64,000 nucleotides of DNA from Gonocerus acuteangulatus (GCA_946811695.1 OX328125.1:52341446-52405445), one strand, 5' to 3'. Positions 35,741 through 47,112 are shown, counted from the first letter of the stretch. Notes: a model not told the origin generated them from the letters alone. Translations and numbers: made by a program.

Positions 35741-36983
35741 CTGTTCGCTCATTTCTGGCTTCCCTTATGGTCCGATTTTGATGAAATTTGGGACAAAAAT
35801 CCGTCGTCCAATTTGAAAGGTCAAGTTCGTTAACCAGCAAAATCCGCCCCCTGGAAGATGGCGTTTGGGGCGAAATTCGCGCAGAAAAAATCGTAACGCT
35901 TACGTTTTTGATTTCATAAGCTTGTAAGTACTCGTTTTATAGGCTTCTTGGGCTAGGAAAACGAATGGAACCATTTTCAAGGCGATAGCTTTAACCGTTT
36001 TCGAGAAAATTGGAAAAATAATTTTTGAATACCGTTTTTGGTTTGGGTACTTAGAATTACGGGATTCAGTTGAAACATTATCTGCATGTTCTACTTTCAT
36101 TAAAACTAATATGTTGAAAGTTTTGTTACGTTTGGAGTTAAGGAAGGGTTAGAATAAAATATTTTATGAACAGACAAGAAAAGTTTTGGGAACTTCGTAT
36201 ACTTTCATTAATATCTCGAACACGGTTGGGAAATCGTGGTAAGTGGATAGAAACTATTTGAAAGCTTTCTAAATCCTCTACAAAAAATATTCTAAAACTA
36301 TTTTTGATTAGGTTATGTCAATCGGAGAAATAAGTGCTTAAAACTTCAAATACGTCTGTTTTGTTCTTAAGAACGGGTTTTTGTCGTTCTTTTTGTAATT
36401 TTTGTCTTTTTCCCTTTGTTTTTTATTGCTTTTTATTTTTGTAATTTCTTATGTTGTGGAAAATGTTGTGTGTAAAACAGGATATGAAAAATGAGACCAA
36501 TTTTCTGTTGCTAGAAATAATGTAAATTTTGTAAATTAATATCTCGAAAACGGTTGAAAATCTTGGTAAACGGAAGAATACCATTAGAAAGCTTATTAAA
36601 TGCTCTACATAAAAGGATCTAATAAAAGTTTTGATTAGGCGATGACAATCGGAGAAATAAGAGCTTAAATCTTTAAAGTAATTGATTTCCCTTATTCGAA
36701 CTGTTCTTTTTGTCTGTTTTTTATTCCTTGTTATTTTTTAATTGCTTATAGTTGGATAATGTATTCGAAAATAAAACAGGTTTAGTAAAATAACAAAAAC
36801 AATTTATTGTTAGAAATATAGAGTTCCAAGATTCCAAGACCTTGTAACTAGCGGGAATGTTTCTAGTGATGCCGACCCTTCCAGGTAAGATTGTAAATCC
36901 TACCTTTCAAGACTGTTGGAACCAAAACAATAACTGTCGGGGTTCAGTCACTGCTACTTTTATCGTAAAAATGGTTTTATTGT

Positions 36984-37024
36984 GCCGACGTTTCGGCTTG
37001 AACTTCAAGCCTTCATCAGGGCTG
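36984..37024 (-). ncRNA. Hammerhead ribozyme, PLE type
   Basis: Minus strand: GCC, core CTGATGA, stem II AGGCTTGAA/TTCAAGCC, core GAAA, then ACGTC and GGC. Stem I pairs GCC with GGC, stem II has at least 7 pairs, and stem III is the minimal palindromic ACGT seen in PLE and retrozyme hammerheads. Cleavage would follow GTC. All conserved core bases are in place. Known PLEs carry such ribozymes in their pLTRs. Confidence 0.75.
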
Positions 37025-37083
37025 TAAATACAAGTAGGACAGATTTAACACTAATATATGCACATATCTATGTAAATATACCT

Positions 37084-37086
<3 letters not shown>

Positions 37087-37164
<78 letters not shown>

Positions 37165-37205
37165 CATATAATATATATATATATATATATTTATATATAT
37201 GCATA
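37087..37205. repeat. (TA)n microsatellite with ATAATATATAA interruptions
   Basis: TA-rich tract continuing into ACACATA repeats up to about 37265. Confidence 0.96.
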
Positions 37206-37626
37206 TACACATACACATATACACGCACACATATGTACATATATTTGCCCACACACATACACATATGGGGTATGTATTATTAAGTAGCAGTGTCCGAACC
37301 CGGACAATCCCTACCTTGCATCATCAACGGTCAACGATCTCCTCTCAACAAAATAATAACTGCTTTTATTTTAATCTTTCGAAATTAGACTAGGGATAAG
37401 AACGGAACCGCGCTAAGATGAGGCAGTTCCTGCGAGTCGGACTTTTTTCATTAAAAGTAATGGGAATCTAAAAAAACAGTACCCATTACTTGTAATTGCA
37501 AAATGTAATGGCAATTCCCATTCCCATTACAGTAATGAGAATGGGAATGGCAATTACTTTTTTTCAAAAGGAATGGGAATTTGTAATGGGAATGGGGATT
37601 CCATTTTTAACAACTCTGCTACGCAG

Positions 37627-39211
37627 TGACAATTATAAAGTCAAAATTATGTTATAAAATGATCCCGTCCCCATCCCATAATGAAACTAACAGCATATGT
37701 AGTCAATGAACTGAAGATTCAAATATATTTTTTTCAGAATTTTAAAAGTACAGTTTTTCGAAAACCGTTACGTACAAGTTTTCGATTTTTTTTAAAGTAA
37801 CATTTGCAATAAGTTGGTCTTGTTGTATATCAAATTAAAGTCCATTTAATAAGCTAAACAATGAGACTATGCTGACTGTTCTAGCTAGAATAGAACTCAA
37901 TCTATCAAGGAATTAACATTTTCCAGTTGACCAAAAAAAGGCGGTTTTTCAATACATTGAAAATTAATACTAATAAAACGGAAACAGATAAAATTTTTTA
38001 AAAAGTTGTAACATTCAAGGAGTTGTTACAGCTATTAGGATTCAAAATTTCAAACAAATCTAAGAGGGTCGGGTTGTAAACAGTACATTCATTGGTTGAA
38101 TTGACATGGAATGGCCCCAATTAAGATTAATCAATTGTTAATCCCGGGAGTGCGTATTTAGAATTAAATTTTTAATCGTAATTGCGGGTTAGTGCGATTG
38201 AAGTTTTTTATTGTTAATCCGCAATCGGCCGATTATTTGTGTGCAAATAATTTTTGCCAAACTCTGTGCTCAATTTCCCCCCGGTCATAATTTTATTTAC
38301 TTATTTATTTATTCAGAGTTTCGCAACCGGCCATAATTTGTATATGTCTTAGTGACAAATGACAAGTACTCGTTCAGAAGTTGGTGGACAAGTAGCGTTC
38401 AGTACTGTCCGTCCAGCAACTAAGTAGTTAGTACACATTTGGAATGTTTACATGAGGTGACAAGGGACACTGCATAGTAAACTAGTGTTGGGGGAGCTTA
38501 CTTGTCGCTTAACAAATATAATCCATTCCTATTCACTTGCACTTGCCGCGTTACTAATTCTTGTCAATTAAAAACAACCTGGTTACAAGTAGGTATAAAT
38601 ACTACTTGCAAGTTCTAACTTCATATAAACTAGATATTAAATTCTCAACTTCAGATTAGTATAATCATCGATTTAACACTTCCCAGCTTACAAACTTTTC
38701 TTCAAATACGTAACTAGAATGTCTTTTACTTTTGTTAACTTTTTTAATTTACTGACATGTAATTTGTGAATGTGTGATTAAAATAATTTCAACAATTCAT
38801 TCAGCTCATTCAATCGATCATCCAGCTCAATGATGATGCATCTGGCAGACGTTGAATTGACGTTAATGTAGCCCCAACGTGCATCCACGCGATTAGCGAG
38901 TGCACTTTCGGAGTCCTCTCCTCCCATAAAGTTTTGTAAATATTGATGTGGGTTGTTTGGCATTGACAGCAATAATTTAGCTTTTGATTTTGAATGTTGA
39001 ATTAAATTGTTGACCATTTGCAGCTTTATGTTTTACTATTTCACTTGCTCCGAACGATGTCATTTTGAAACATGAATTGAATGTTGTAATTTACTTCAGG
39101 AACAGGTTATTTATTTATTTATTTATTTTACGAGCTTCGCAACGACGGCGACTTGCTCTTCTTTTGGACAGGTTAGAATCTGCAGCCATATTTCTCTTTG
39201 TTAAAATATCA
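37627..39211. other. Intergenic region between composite element and Helitrons
   Basis: 37640-37700 contains CCATCCCATAATGAAACTAAC, a near repeat of 29645-29680 (CCATCCCATAATAAAACC), so both sides of the composite may lie in one older repeat. A 79-codon minus-strand frame (see 38778) is the only ORF. Otherwise I see nothing assignable. Confidence 0.45.
38778..39017 (-). CDS. Unrecognised 79-codon ORF
   Basis: ATG start. The predicted peptide is charged, with ARWGYINVNSTSARCII and a Leu-rich acidic end (ELDDRLNELNELLKL) that could form an amphipathic helix. Base composition is GC-richer than the surroundings, which might mean an exon or a piece of transposon protein. No family is recognised and there is no splice or promoter support. 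Confidence 0.25.
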   Translation of the reverse strand: MVNNLIQHSKSKAKLLLSMPNNPHQYLQNFMGGEDSESALANRVDARWGYINVNSTSARCIIIELDDRLNELNELLKLF

Positions 39212-40210
39212 TCTACAATATATTTGTAAAATACCACTCTCTTACTGAATCACTCACTCACTGACCTATCATCGCCCAGCCCAAACCACTCGACAGAAAA
39301 ATTTGATTTGGTTTTAATTGAGGTTAATTTCCACTATGATGGCAGTCCTTGAATTACTAGAAATAAAATGTGATTTTGTCCCTCATAGAGTTTACGCCCT
39401 GGTGATGGCCCATCCGAGGTAATGAACCACTTGACACAAAAATTTGAAATTTTGCACGGACAATACGTTTAGAGAGTAAACACTCGCTAACAAAGGTTTT
39501 TTTGATATTCAAATGTTTAAGTACTTTTAGGGGGGTTTGAATTTTTAAGAAGTTCCTCATCGGCTCAAAAATAGTTCGATTTTGATAACATTTGGCACAC
39601 AAATTTTTCTTCTCATTTAAAAGGTCAAGTTCATTTACCAGTTGAATCCGTTTACTGAACATGAACATGGTTTCTGGAGCGAAATTTGTGCGAAAGATTC
39701 CTTACCGTAGGAAAACGAATGAAACCATTTTTTAAGCGAGTTCTGTAGCCATTTACCAGAAAAATTGATAGAAATACTTTTTAAAACTAATTTTCTGTTT
39801 GGGTATTCAGAAACGAAGTATATGGAAAAAATTGTATGAATGGTCATACAAAGTTTTCGGATCTCAGTATATTTTCTAAAATATCTCGAAAACGGTTGGG
39901 AACTCGTAGTAAGTGGAAGGCGGCTATTCGAAAGGTAACTAAATTCTCTACGAACAGATAAGTGCTTAAAACTTCAAATTTGTTAGTTTTATGCTTTTCA
40001 ACTTGTATTTGTCTCTGTTTACCTAACTTTTTAAGCGGTTGTTGGAGCGGTGGAGCGGTTACCTCCACATGGTGTTTCCTGGGTAACTTTAAAGTCCGTG
40101 CAATAATAAGCTGTACAAAATTATGTAGTAGCGTTAATTTTGATCATATCTTATTTAACTCAATATAAAAAATACTTATTGGCCGTAGTGAAGCACGGGT
40201 ATTCAGCTAG
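39212..40210 (+). mobile_element. Helitron family B, complete non-autonomous copy (999 bp)
   Basis: The 5' end TCTACAATATATTTGT follows an A, and the 3' end GAAGCACGGGTATTCAGCTAG precedes a T. TC...CTAG between A and T is the Helitron signature, with a GC-rich hairpin-forming stretch just before CTAG. The minus-strand copy ending at 56436 has the same 3' end, and the one starting at 58407 has the same 5' end, which fixes both boundaries. It contains CACTCACTCACTGACC near its start and Helentron-like internal blocks (39625-39960). There is no protein. Confidence 0.8.
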
Positions 40211-40480
40211 TCTATTATATAAAAATGAATCGCTAAATGTGTTGGTAAGCGCGAATCTCGAGAACAACTGAACCGGTTTCGGTATTTCTTTTTTTATAAT
40301 ATTCCTTGAACTACGATGATGGTTTTTAAGGAGAGAAAAATTAAAAAAATTGCCTGAAAAAGTCTAAAAACAACACTTTTCGGCTCTTTTTCACTTCCTT
40401 AACGCAAATTCATTTTTTTAAAAAAAGCATTTGCGTTAAGGAAGTGAAAAAGACCACAATTCATTTTTAAATAAAAGCAT

Positions 40481-40692
40481 GACCCGGTAGCCGTGGTCAT
40501 TAAGGCGTGAGCACTTATCCGTGCCAAAGGTCGTGGGTTCGATTCCCACTAGGGGTGGTGGCTTTTCTTTCGAAAAAAGAAAAGGCATCAGCCCTATCCT
40601 GGCTAGAAAAGGGTGGTAACCTGTAGACAACCCGTCACAAAAACTCGTAGTTAATAATAATGGACGTTAAAATTTAAATAAAAATAAAATAA
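40481..40692 (+). mobile_element. tRNA-derived SINE family B, copy 2
   Basis: B box GGGTTCGATTCCC at about 40537, a TTTCGAAAAAAGAAAAGG hairpin, GGGTGGTAACCTGTAGACAACC and a GGACGTTAAAATTTAAATAAA tail. The flanking direct repeat is AAATAAAAGCAT. The paralogous Helitron copy near 41205 shows the empty site. Confidence 0.88.
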
Positions 40693-40696
40693 AAGC

Positions 40697-40956
40697 ATAT
40701 CGTCGATACAAATGCAAAGTAGCGAATGTGAAAAAACGCATTTTTCATTTTAAATATTTACTGATTGCTGTTGGACTGATGGATGGCAAACTATCGAATC
40801 TAAGTTCACACAGTGAAAGGAGGATGTTACCACTGTCAAAAGGTCGAATCTGCCTACTATTTGACTGCCCAAAAACAAAGTAATAAATAAAAGTATTTTC
40901 ACTCTTGAAAGTGGTGATTTTCACATTCGTTAGTTTGCATTTGTATCGACGATATG
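40697..40956. mobile_element. MITE with about 38-bp inverted ends
   Basis: The ends ATATCGTCGATACAAATGCA and, reversed, ATATCGTCGATACAAATGCA continue with a few mismatches to CGAATGTGAAAA. About 260 bases, no ORF. It lies directly after the SINE; the corresponding site in the second Helitron C copy is uninterrupted. Superfamily not clear. Confidence 0.78.
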
Positions 40957-41728
40957 TTCTAAATTATAATATTTTTAACAGTTAACGTAATTGTGTATCT
41001 ATTATATAAAAATGAATCGCTAAATGCGTTGGTAAGCGCAAATCTCGAGAACAACTGAACCGATTTCGCTAATTCTTTTTTTATAATATTCCTTGAAGTA
41101 CGAGGATGGTTCTTACGGAGAGAAAAATTAAAAAAATTGCATGAAAAAGTCTAAAAACAACACATTTCGGGTCTTTTTCACTCCTTTAACGCAAATTCAT
41201 TTTTAAATAAAAGCATTTGTTTTAAATTACAATATTTTTAACAGTTAACGTATTAAGTTATTTGTGTATAAGCAAAAAAAAAAATAAAAAAATAAATAAG
41301 AAGAAGTAATCACTAAATGACAATAGAATCACATGTTAATAATGTAATTTAAATTAATTTATATTTGCGTTAACGAAGTAAAAAATATCCCACTTTTTAT
41401 ATATTCCCTTACAAAAGATTCGTAATAATACTTAAAGGTCAATTAGAACTTTACTACCATACCATAAAGTTTAAGTGTTAGTGGAGGGGTACTGTGAAGG
41501 CAAAACAATTGAGCGACATTAGTATCGTATAAGTATTATTGTCAATATTTGTCAAATTTTAACATTACTCAAAAACAAATTGTCTTTGGTAAAATGTAAA
41601 TTGTCTGTGGTAAAATGTCACTTGAAATTTAAACATCTCTTTGCTGTGCATCTATAATATTACTAAATCTAAAAGCCACAAATTTCTATAAAATTACTAA
41701 AGTGTTGTGTGTTTGTGACTTACTAAAT

Positions 41729-41830
41729 ATGCCTTCTATAAGGCGGCGGACAAATTTAGGCAGAACAACCCGAAATTCAAAGAATAAGAATAAATTAATT
41801 AGCAATTTAATTGTACTGCCGAGAACGTGA
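41729..41830 (+). pseudogene. Helitron Rep/helicase protein, N-terminal remnant
   Basis: It starts MPSIRRRTNLGRTTRNSKNK, the characteristic first residues of many arthropod Helitron proteins, and stops after 33 codons. The rolling-circle replication (HUH) domain that should follow is absent. Confidence 0.72.
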
Positions 41831-41997
41831 AAAGCGCAATGAACGTGAAAGAATTCGGTTAAGACAGACCCGCTAAGCGCGACATTCGACTAATAATGGT
41901 ACAAGTTTGAATCGAGCTGCTGTCAATTGATTACAGTGTCTACAGCTGTGTTGCTATTGAACCTATGAACTCAGTTCGACTATAAACAAATCCCAGG

Positions 41998-42146
41998 GGC
42001 AGTCATTATATGTTTGTGGTATTAATCTAGAAAACCCATGTTTCTCGCATGGTCAATTGTATGTTGCCTGTTCCCGTGTTGGAAAACCATCTGCTCTGTT
42101 TGTTTACGTGCCAGGTAATGAAACAAAAAATATCGTGTACCATTAA
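41998..42146 (+). pseudogene. Helitron PIF1-like helicase, C-terminal remnant
   Basis: The frame reads [20 protein letters not shown] then [17 protein letters not shown] and KNIVYH before TAA. H.QLYVA.SRV.....L is helicase motif VI of the PIF1-like Helitron helicase. Only this end of the protein remains. Confidence 0.85.
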
Positions 42147-42468
42147 GTACTACAATAAAAATGAAACTTAATTTAGAATAAGTAAAAATAAAATGAAATA
42201 TAATAAGTAGGTATCATAATAAGAAATATGATATTGTAATTTTCATTGTGATTTATTAAAAGAATTTGAAGTGTTTTACATTTTTTATTTTTTTACAAAA
42301 TGTAATTGTTGACTTATTGAGTTTATTTTTTCTTTTTTTTTTTTTTTTATCTTACTAGCTGACCCGGTGTCCCAAATAGCAGAATAAGTATTAAAATAAA
42401 AAAAAAAATAAAAAAAAAAAATGAAAGAATAAACTGTTAGGCGGTACGAAGTTTGCCGGGTCAGCTAG

Positions 42469-44401
42469 TATGTTGAATAAAATTAAATTTTATATTTAAA
42501 ATTTATTTATTATAATTAAAGTACTAATAAACCACAAAGGTTGACACGCCTTAAATCCAACTAAAAAAAAAGTACTAATATCGTTATTACAAAATATTGA
42601 TTCATGTTAGAAGATTGAAAATTTAGGGTTGTATGTAGTTTTTAACGCCAAACTATAAAAAAATAAAAATTAAATATTTTGTCCACAAAATAAAAAAATA
42701 TTTTTTGGGGATATCCACCCTTGTCACTTAGGGGTAGAAAAGTAAGTTATAAACTTATTCTCAGACCCACTGAATATAAATATTAAATTTCATCAAAGTC
42801 GGTTAAGCCGTTTCGGAGGAGTATAAACACTAAAACTGTGACACGAGAGTGCCATGCTACACCTACTTTCTGCCTATGGGTTTCCCCGTATCAAGATCTA
42901 CCTGTATACCCAGTTTAGTCAAAATCGGTCAAACGGTGTGACAATGTTTATATCTGTCAAGTAATTCATAAAGCAGACGGTACAGGCCAGCACCACAGCA
43001 ATTCATAAATTGGACCATGATAATGGTTATCGATCTTTGTTCCCTTCGTATGTAGTTCAATAATGGATTTTCTGACAGCAGAACAGGGTTAAACTCCCTG
43101 AAACGGAGAGTAGTCTATTGAACTATCGGCAAAATGAGGTAGAGTTCCCTGTTCCTGGGTCAGGGGTGAGAGGCCCCGAGGGTGTACTGGAAAGTTGTCA
43201 ACAACAGCTGACCGGCACCAAATCGTGCTGTGTGGAATTCAGAGGGTAAATTTAGGAGGCACTTCTAACAGTAGTTTATGGTCCCGCTGAGGTGTATAGA
43301 GCGATACAAACGTTCCACCACTAGAGTGAACACAACTCAGGCATGCCAATTATTTTCTTCTAAAAAAGAGGGTCTCCATTGGAATGTTGAGTTAGTTTGG
43401 AATTAATTTACGCAATTCGAAATGGAATTGTGCGACGTAAGTTTTAAATATATAAAATAAGTCTCTCTCGCACCTACTGCTTCGATTGGATGCTTCTATT
43501 TGGCGTTATATGCAAATAAAAACAGATTATTAAGGGCACAGTTCTTCCTGCTTAAAGAAGAATTTTATAATTTTTCTGAAACCTCAAGAACGCTGCAGTT
43601 TTTCTTTCTTACAATCGTAGAAATACGATAAACGTGTAGTAGAAATTAATATAATGCAATTCCTGAGTTTTTTTTTTCTTTGGGCTTAAGGCGTATCAAC
43701 CTTTGAGGTCATTAACGCCAGATTCCTGAGTTTAGGCGATTTTATTCTATTTTTTTCGAGTCACAAGTTCCTGATCCTTTCGCTCTTCAAGTAAGAAGTT
43801 CAGTAACCACAGTATCAAGTATATCAGCCATTGTACAATTAAAATATTAGCATAATCTATATATAGGCATATATTGATTAAATGCTTTCCTTCTGCTGCT
43901 GTAGTTGTCCTTTAAGTGGAGTAAACATAAAGAAACAGATAGGAAATAGTAGATTTAATGGCCAATCTTCTTGCGATCCGATCTAAATGAGAAACAATTA
44001 TTTTCAAAGTCTACCAGCGAATTAACATGAAGCCCATATTTGGTGATATGCCAAGGTTATTTTGATCACGGTCTCTGCTTTGTAGCCTAATTGATATGTT
44101 GGTTTTTCTCTATGAGATGAATAAATACCTTGATGGGAGTTATATTTCTTCCTTTTCAAGCCGCTAGAACAATCAAGGTTTCTTCTTTTTCTGTGCACCT
44201 GTCTGTTCTTGCAATATTCTTCGTTTATTTATTAATGCAAACTCATTTTCTATTCAGTCAATTCTTACTTCTTTCTAAAAATAAAGAGAATGCAAGCAAT
44301 CCAGCCCGCGGTTACTACGCAGATTGAGCACATTTATTATCAAGGTTATGCCAGATCGCTGAGGAATTTGCTAAAACTAGCTCTTTTAATATTTCTTTTT
44401 G
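42469..44401. other. Intergenic region with decayed repeat pieces
   Basis: At 42720-42850 there is ATCCACCCTTGTCACTTAGG followed by CATCAAAGTCGGTTAAGCCG, and at 42885-42945 a single diverged 124-bp-type unit. A GC-richer block at 43080-43330 (GGTCAGGGGTGAGAGGCCCC) is unassigned. A SINE tail (GGCGTATCAACCTTTGAGG, reverse) is at 43684-43725. An ORF at 44130-44327 has no recognisable domain. No gene is supported. Confidence 0.45.
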
Positions 44402-44570
44402 TGGATTACTGGTGGTCATGAGTGCTAAGGCCTGAGCACTCCGTATCTAAGGCCGTGGATTTATTTCCCATTAGAGCTGGTGGCAAAATGTGGTGAAAGT
44501 GGTGGTACCTTGTAGGTAAACCGTCCCAAATATCTGTGTTATGTGTAAGTGGATGTTAAAATTAAATATG
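44402..44570 (+). mobile_element. tRNA-derived SINE family B, degenerate copy
   Basis: GGTGGTCATGAGTGCTAAGG, a broken B box, GGTGGTACCTTGTAGGTAAACC and GTGGATGTTAAAATTAAAT follow the family B order with many differences. Confidence 0.68.
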
Positions 44571-44982
44571 TATATAACATATTTTAGCATAAATATGCTT
44601 TAGCGATGGCTAAACTGGGGAAAAAACGTTACAAAAAAGTGTCCGCTGGCGTACGCGCATGCGCGGTGGCCGTGTACGAAAAAGAAGTCTGTATGTCATT
44701 CAGTACATTGCATAGCTTTGTCGGGTGGACCTAAAACCTATTTATGTTCCTGAATTTGAGCATAATGCTCTAAACGAATTTTTTTAACGAACTGACTCAT
44801 TATTGAGAAAAATTGTGTTTGTTAAATATAAAGTTTTTACTTATTATTAGCGCGGTTCCTCCCTCCCCCATAGGGAGGAACCCCGCTTATAAGGTTGATA
44901 CAATGAAACAATCCGGAAGTGCCGACTAGAAAATTTCGCGTTTCAGAACCCCTAGAGACCGAAAATAACGGTGGTTCAAATT

Positions 44983-45085
<103 letters not shown>

Positions 45086-45991
45086 CTGTTCGCTCATTTA
45101 TGGCTTCCCTGATGGTCCGATTTTGATGAAATTTGGTACAAAAATCCGTCGTCCAATTTGACAGGTCAAGTTCGTTAACCAGCAAAATCCGCCCACTGGA
45201 AGATGGCGTTTGGGGCGAAATTCGCGCAGAAAAAATCGTAACGCTTACGTTTTTGATTTCATAAGCTTGTAAGTACTCGTTTTATAGGCTTCTTGGGCTA
45301 GGAAAGCGAATGAAACCATTTTCAAGGCGATAGCTTTAACCGTTTTCGAGAAAATTGGAAAAATAGTTTTTGAGTACCGTTTTTGGTTTGGGTACTTAGA
45401 ATCATGGGATTCAGTTGAAAAATTTTCTGCATGTTCTACTTTCATTAAAACTAATATGTTGAAATTTATGTTACGTTTGGAGTTAAGGAAGGGTCAGAAT
45501 AAAATATTTTATTAACAAACATAAAAAGTTTTGGTAACTTTGTATACTTTCCTTAATATCTCGAAAAAGGTTGAGAATCTTGGTAAACGGAGGAATACCA
45601 TTAGAAAGCTTACTAAATTCTCTAAAAAAAAGGTTCTAATGAAAGTTTTGATTAGACGATGTCAATCGGAGAAATAAGTGCTTAAAACTTTAAAGTAATT
45701 GATTTCGCTTATTCGAACTGTTCTTTTTGTCTGTTTTTATTCCTTGTTATTTTTTAACTGCTTGTAGTTGGATAATGTATTTGATAATAAATCAGGTTAA
45801 GAAAAATAAGAAAAACAATTTAATCTCAGAGATATGGATTTCCAAGATAGCTTTTCAAATGCCTAGCGGGGTCCTTCCTAGGGCTGGATACCCTGGATGG
45901 GTATCCAGGTAAGATCGTAAATAAGACCTTTCTTGAAAGTAAAGATGGAACTGTCAACGTTGGTCCTCCTCTGCCTCCCGGCACTTTCATT

Positions 45992-46026
45992 GCTGACGAA
46001 GGCTACCAATGAGTAGCCAAAACGTC
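45992..46026 (+). ncRNA. Hammerhead-like motif, degenerate
   Basis: CTGACGAAGGCTAC, a loop, GTAGCC, then AAAACGTC. Stem II (GGCTAC/GTAGCC) is perfect, but the core has CTGACGA for CTGATGA and CAAAA for CGAAA. It is bracketed by short inverted repeats AGTAAAGATGGAA at about 45940 and, reversed, TTCCATCTTTACT at about 46088. It is likely inactive as written. Confidence 0.5.
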
Positions 46027-46252
46027 CTAAATATAGATTTTTTAACAAAAATCGTATTGAGGTTTCTTTAGCCGAATCCCAGCCATTCCATCTTTACTTA
46101 TCACCTCGACGGCTAACTATCTAATCTTCATGCTTTCTAGAAATGTGGACCCAAAATAATAACAGCTTCTATTTTAGTCATTTGAATTGAGTCTAGAGAT
46201 AAGAACGGAACCGCGCTAAGATGATGCAGTTCCTGCGAGTCGGACTTTTTTT

Positions 46253-47103
46253 TGAATTTCCGATTTTTATTTCCGTTTTATTGAGTTTCGATTTTCGCTT
46301 GATGAGGACAAAAATTACGCCACTCTGATGCATATTTACATTTTAACTTCTTCTTACTTTCAAAACACATCTTTGACATTAGTTGGACTCAATACATAAA
46401 ACGTTTCGTTGGAAAGAACCAAAAATAACAACAGGTCTGATAAAATTAAAAATTCGGCTCCTCACTTCTAATAGACCTTTTTTGATTATTTTTATGACAC
46501 ATCTTTATTCATCTTATTAGTTAAACACGAGGCTCCCTGAATTTCATTGTAAGGAAGCAAATTTACCTCGGTATGGTTAAATAATTTATTTCGTTATTTC
46601 GACTTCTTACGTACAGACTTTTATTTTGCTCTTATAATAAATCACTTTTATCAAATCTGAATATTAAGCAACAAGTTTCGTTGCAACACAGAAGAACAAA
46701 TTTTAGGCCGTCTTCAATCGTGTGGGATATTATCTGAGCTGTGGGGTATGGTTTGCCCATCTCTGACTGAGGTACAGAGCACAACGGAACCCTGGAGGAT
46801 TTCAATAGATAACACTTAATTCCTTATATTAAGTCTTGGCCTGGCCATGAAAGAAAAGAACGCAGAATAAGAAGTTGGAGACGAGGAAGCATTTAAAAAC
46901 AAATTTTAACGGTCATGACTTTTTTTTTTTTTTAAATATATGAAATAGGATTGTGTAATTAGAGTACGGGGTGGGTGAACATTCCATGGCATATTACTGT
47001 TCCAATATAAAACGTTCACTTTATGAAAGAATGGTCTCAGTTAGAGGGATCCGAGCTGGTGTGTTGGTATAGCGCAATTAAGGGGATTATATAATATTAA
47101 GGG

Positions 47104-47112
<9 letters not shown>
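46253..47112. other. Intergenic stretch
   Basis: No gene or repeat end recognised. It includes 'CCGA..GTTTCGTTGGAAAG' pieces that vaguely resemble the 142-146-bp unit. Confidence 0.4.

Larger units (their letters stand above)
36937..37349. mobile_element. 413-bp insertion with inverted ends and a hammerhead motif
   Basis: It lies between AAAACAATAACTG (36924-36936) and AAAATAATAACTG (37350-37362), a 13-base direct repeat with one change. GGGGTTCAGTCACTGCTACT near the left end is matched, reversed, by GGGTTCGGACACTGCTACTT at 37281-37305. Inside are the minus-strand hammerhead and a (TA)n/CA-rich tract. I infer a short PLE-type derivative. Confidence 0.5.
40211..40997 (+). mobile_element. Helitron family C, 5' fragment with two nested insertions
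   Basis: It starts TCTATTATATAAAAATGAAT directly after the CTAG of family B and matches 40998-41265 piece by piece. Relative to that copy it holds an extra SINE (40481-40692) and a MITE (about 40697-40956). It also has a local inverted repeat at about 40387-40451 (CTTCCTTAACGCAAAT / ATTTGCGTTAAGGAAG). Confidence 0.78.
40998..42468 (+). mobile_element. Helitron family C, internally deleted copy
   Basis: It starts TCTATTATATAAAAATGAAT after an A (40997) and ends GCCGGGTCAGCTAG before a T. A short hairpin (CGGTACGAAGTTTGCCG) precedes the end, as in Helitrons. Pieces of the Rep/helicase protein remain at 41729 and 41998 with the middle missing, so it derives directly from an autonomous element. 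Confidence 0.85.
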
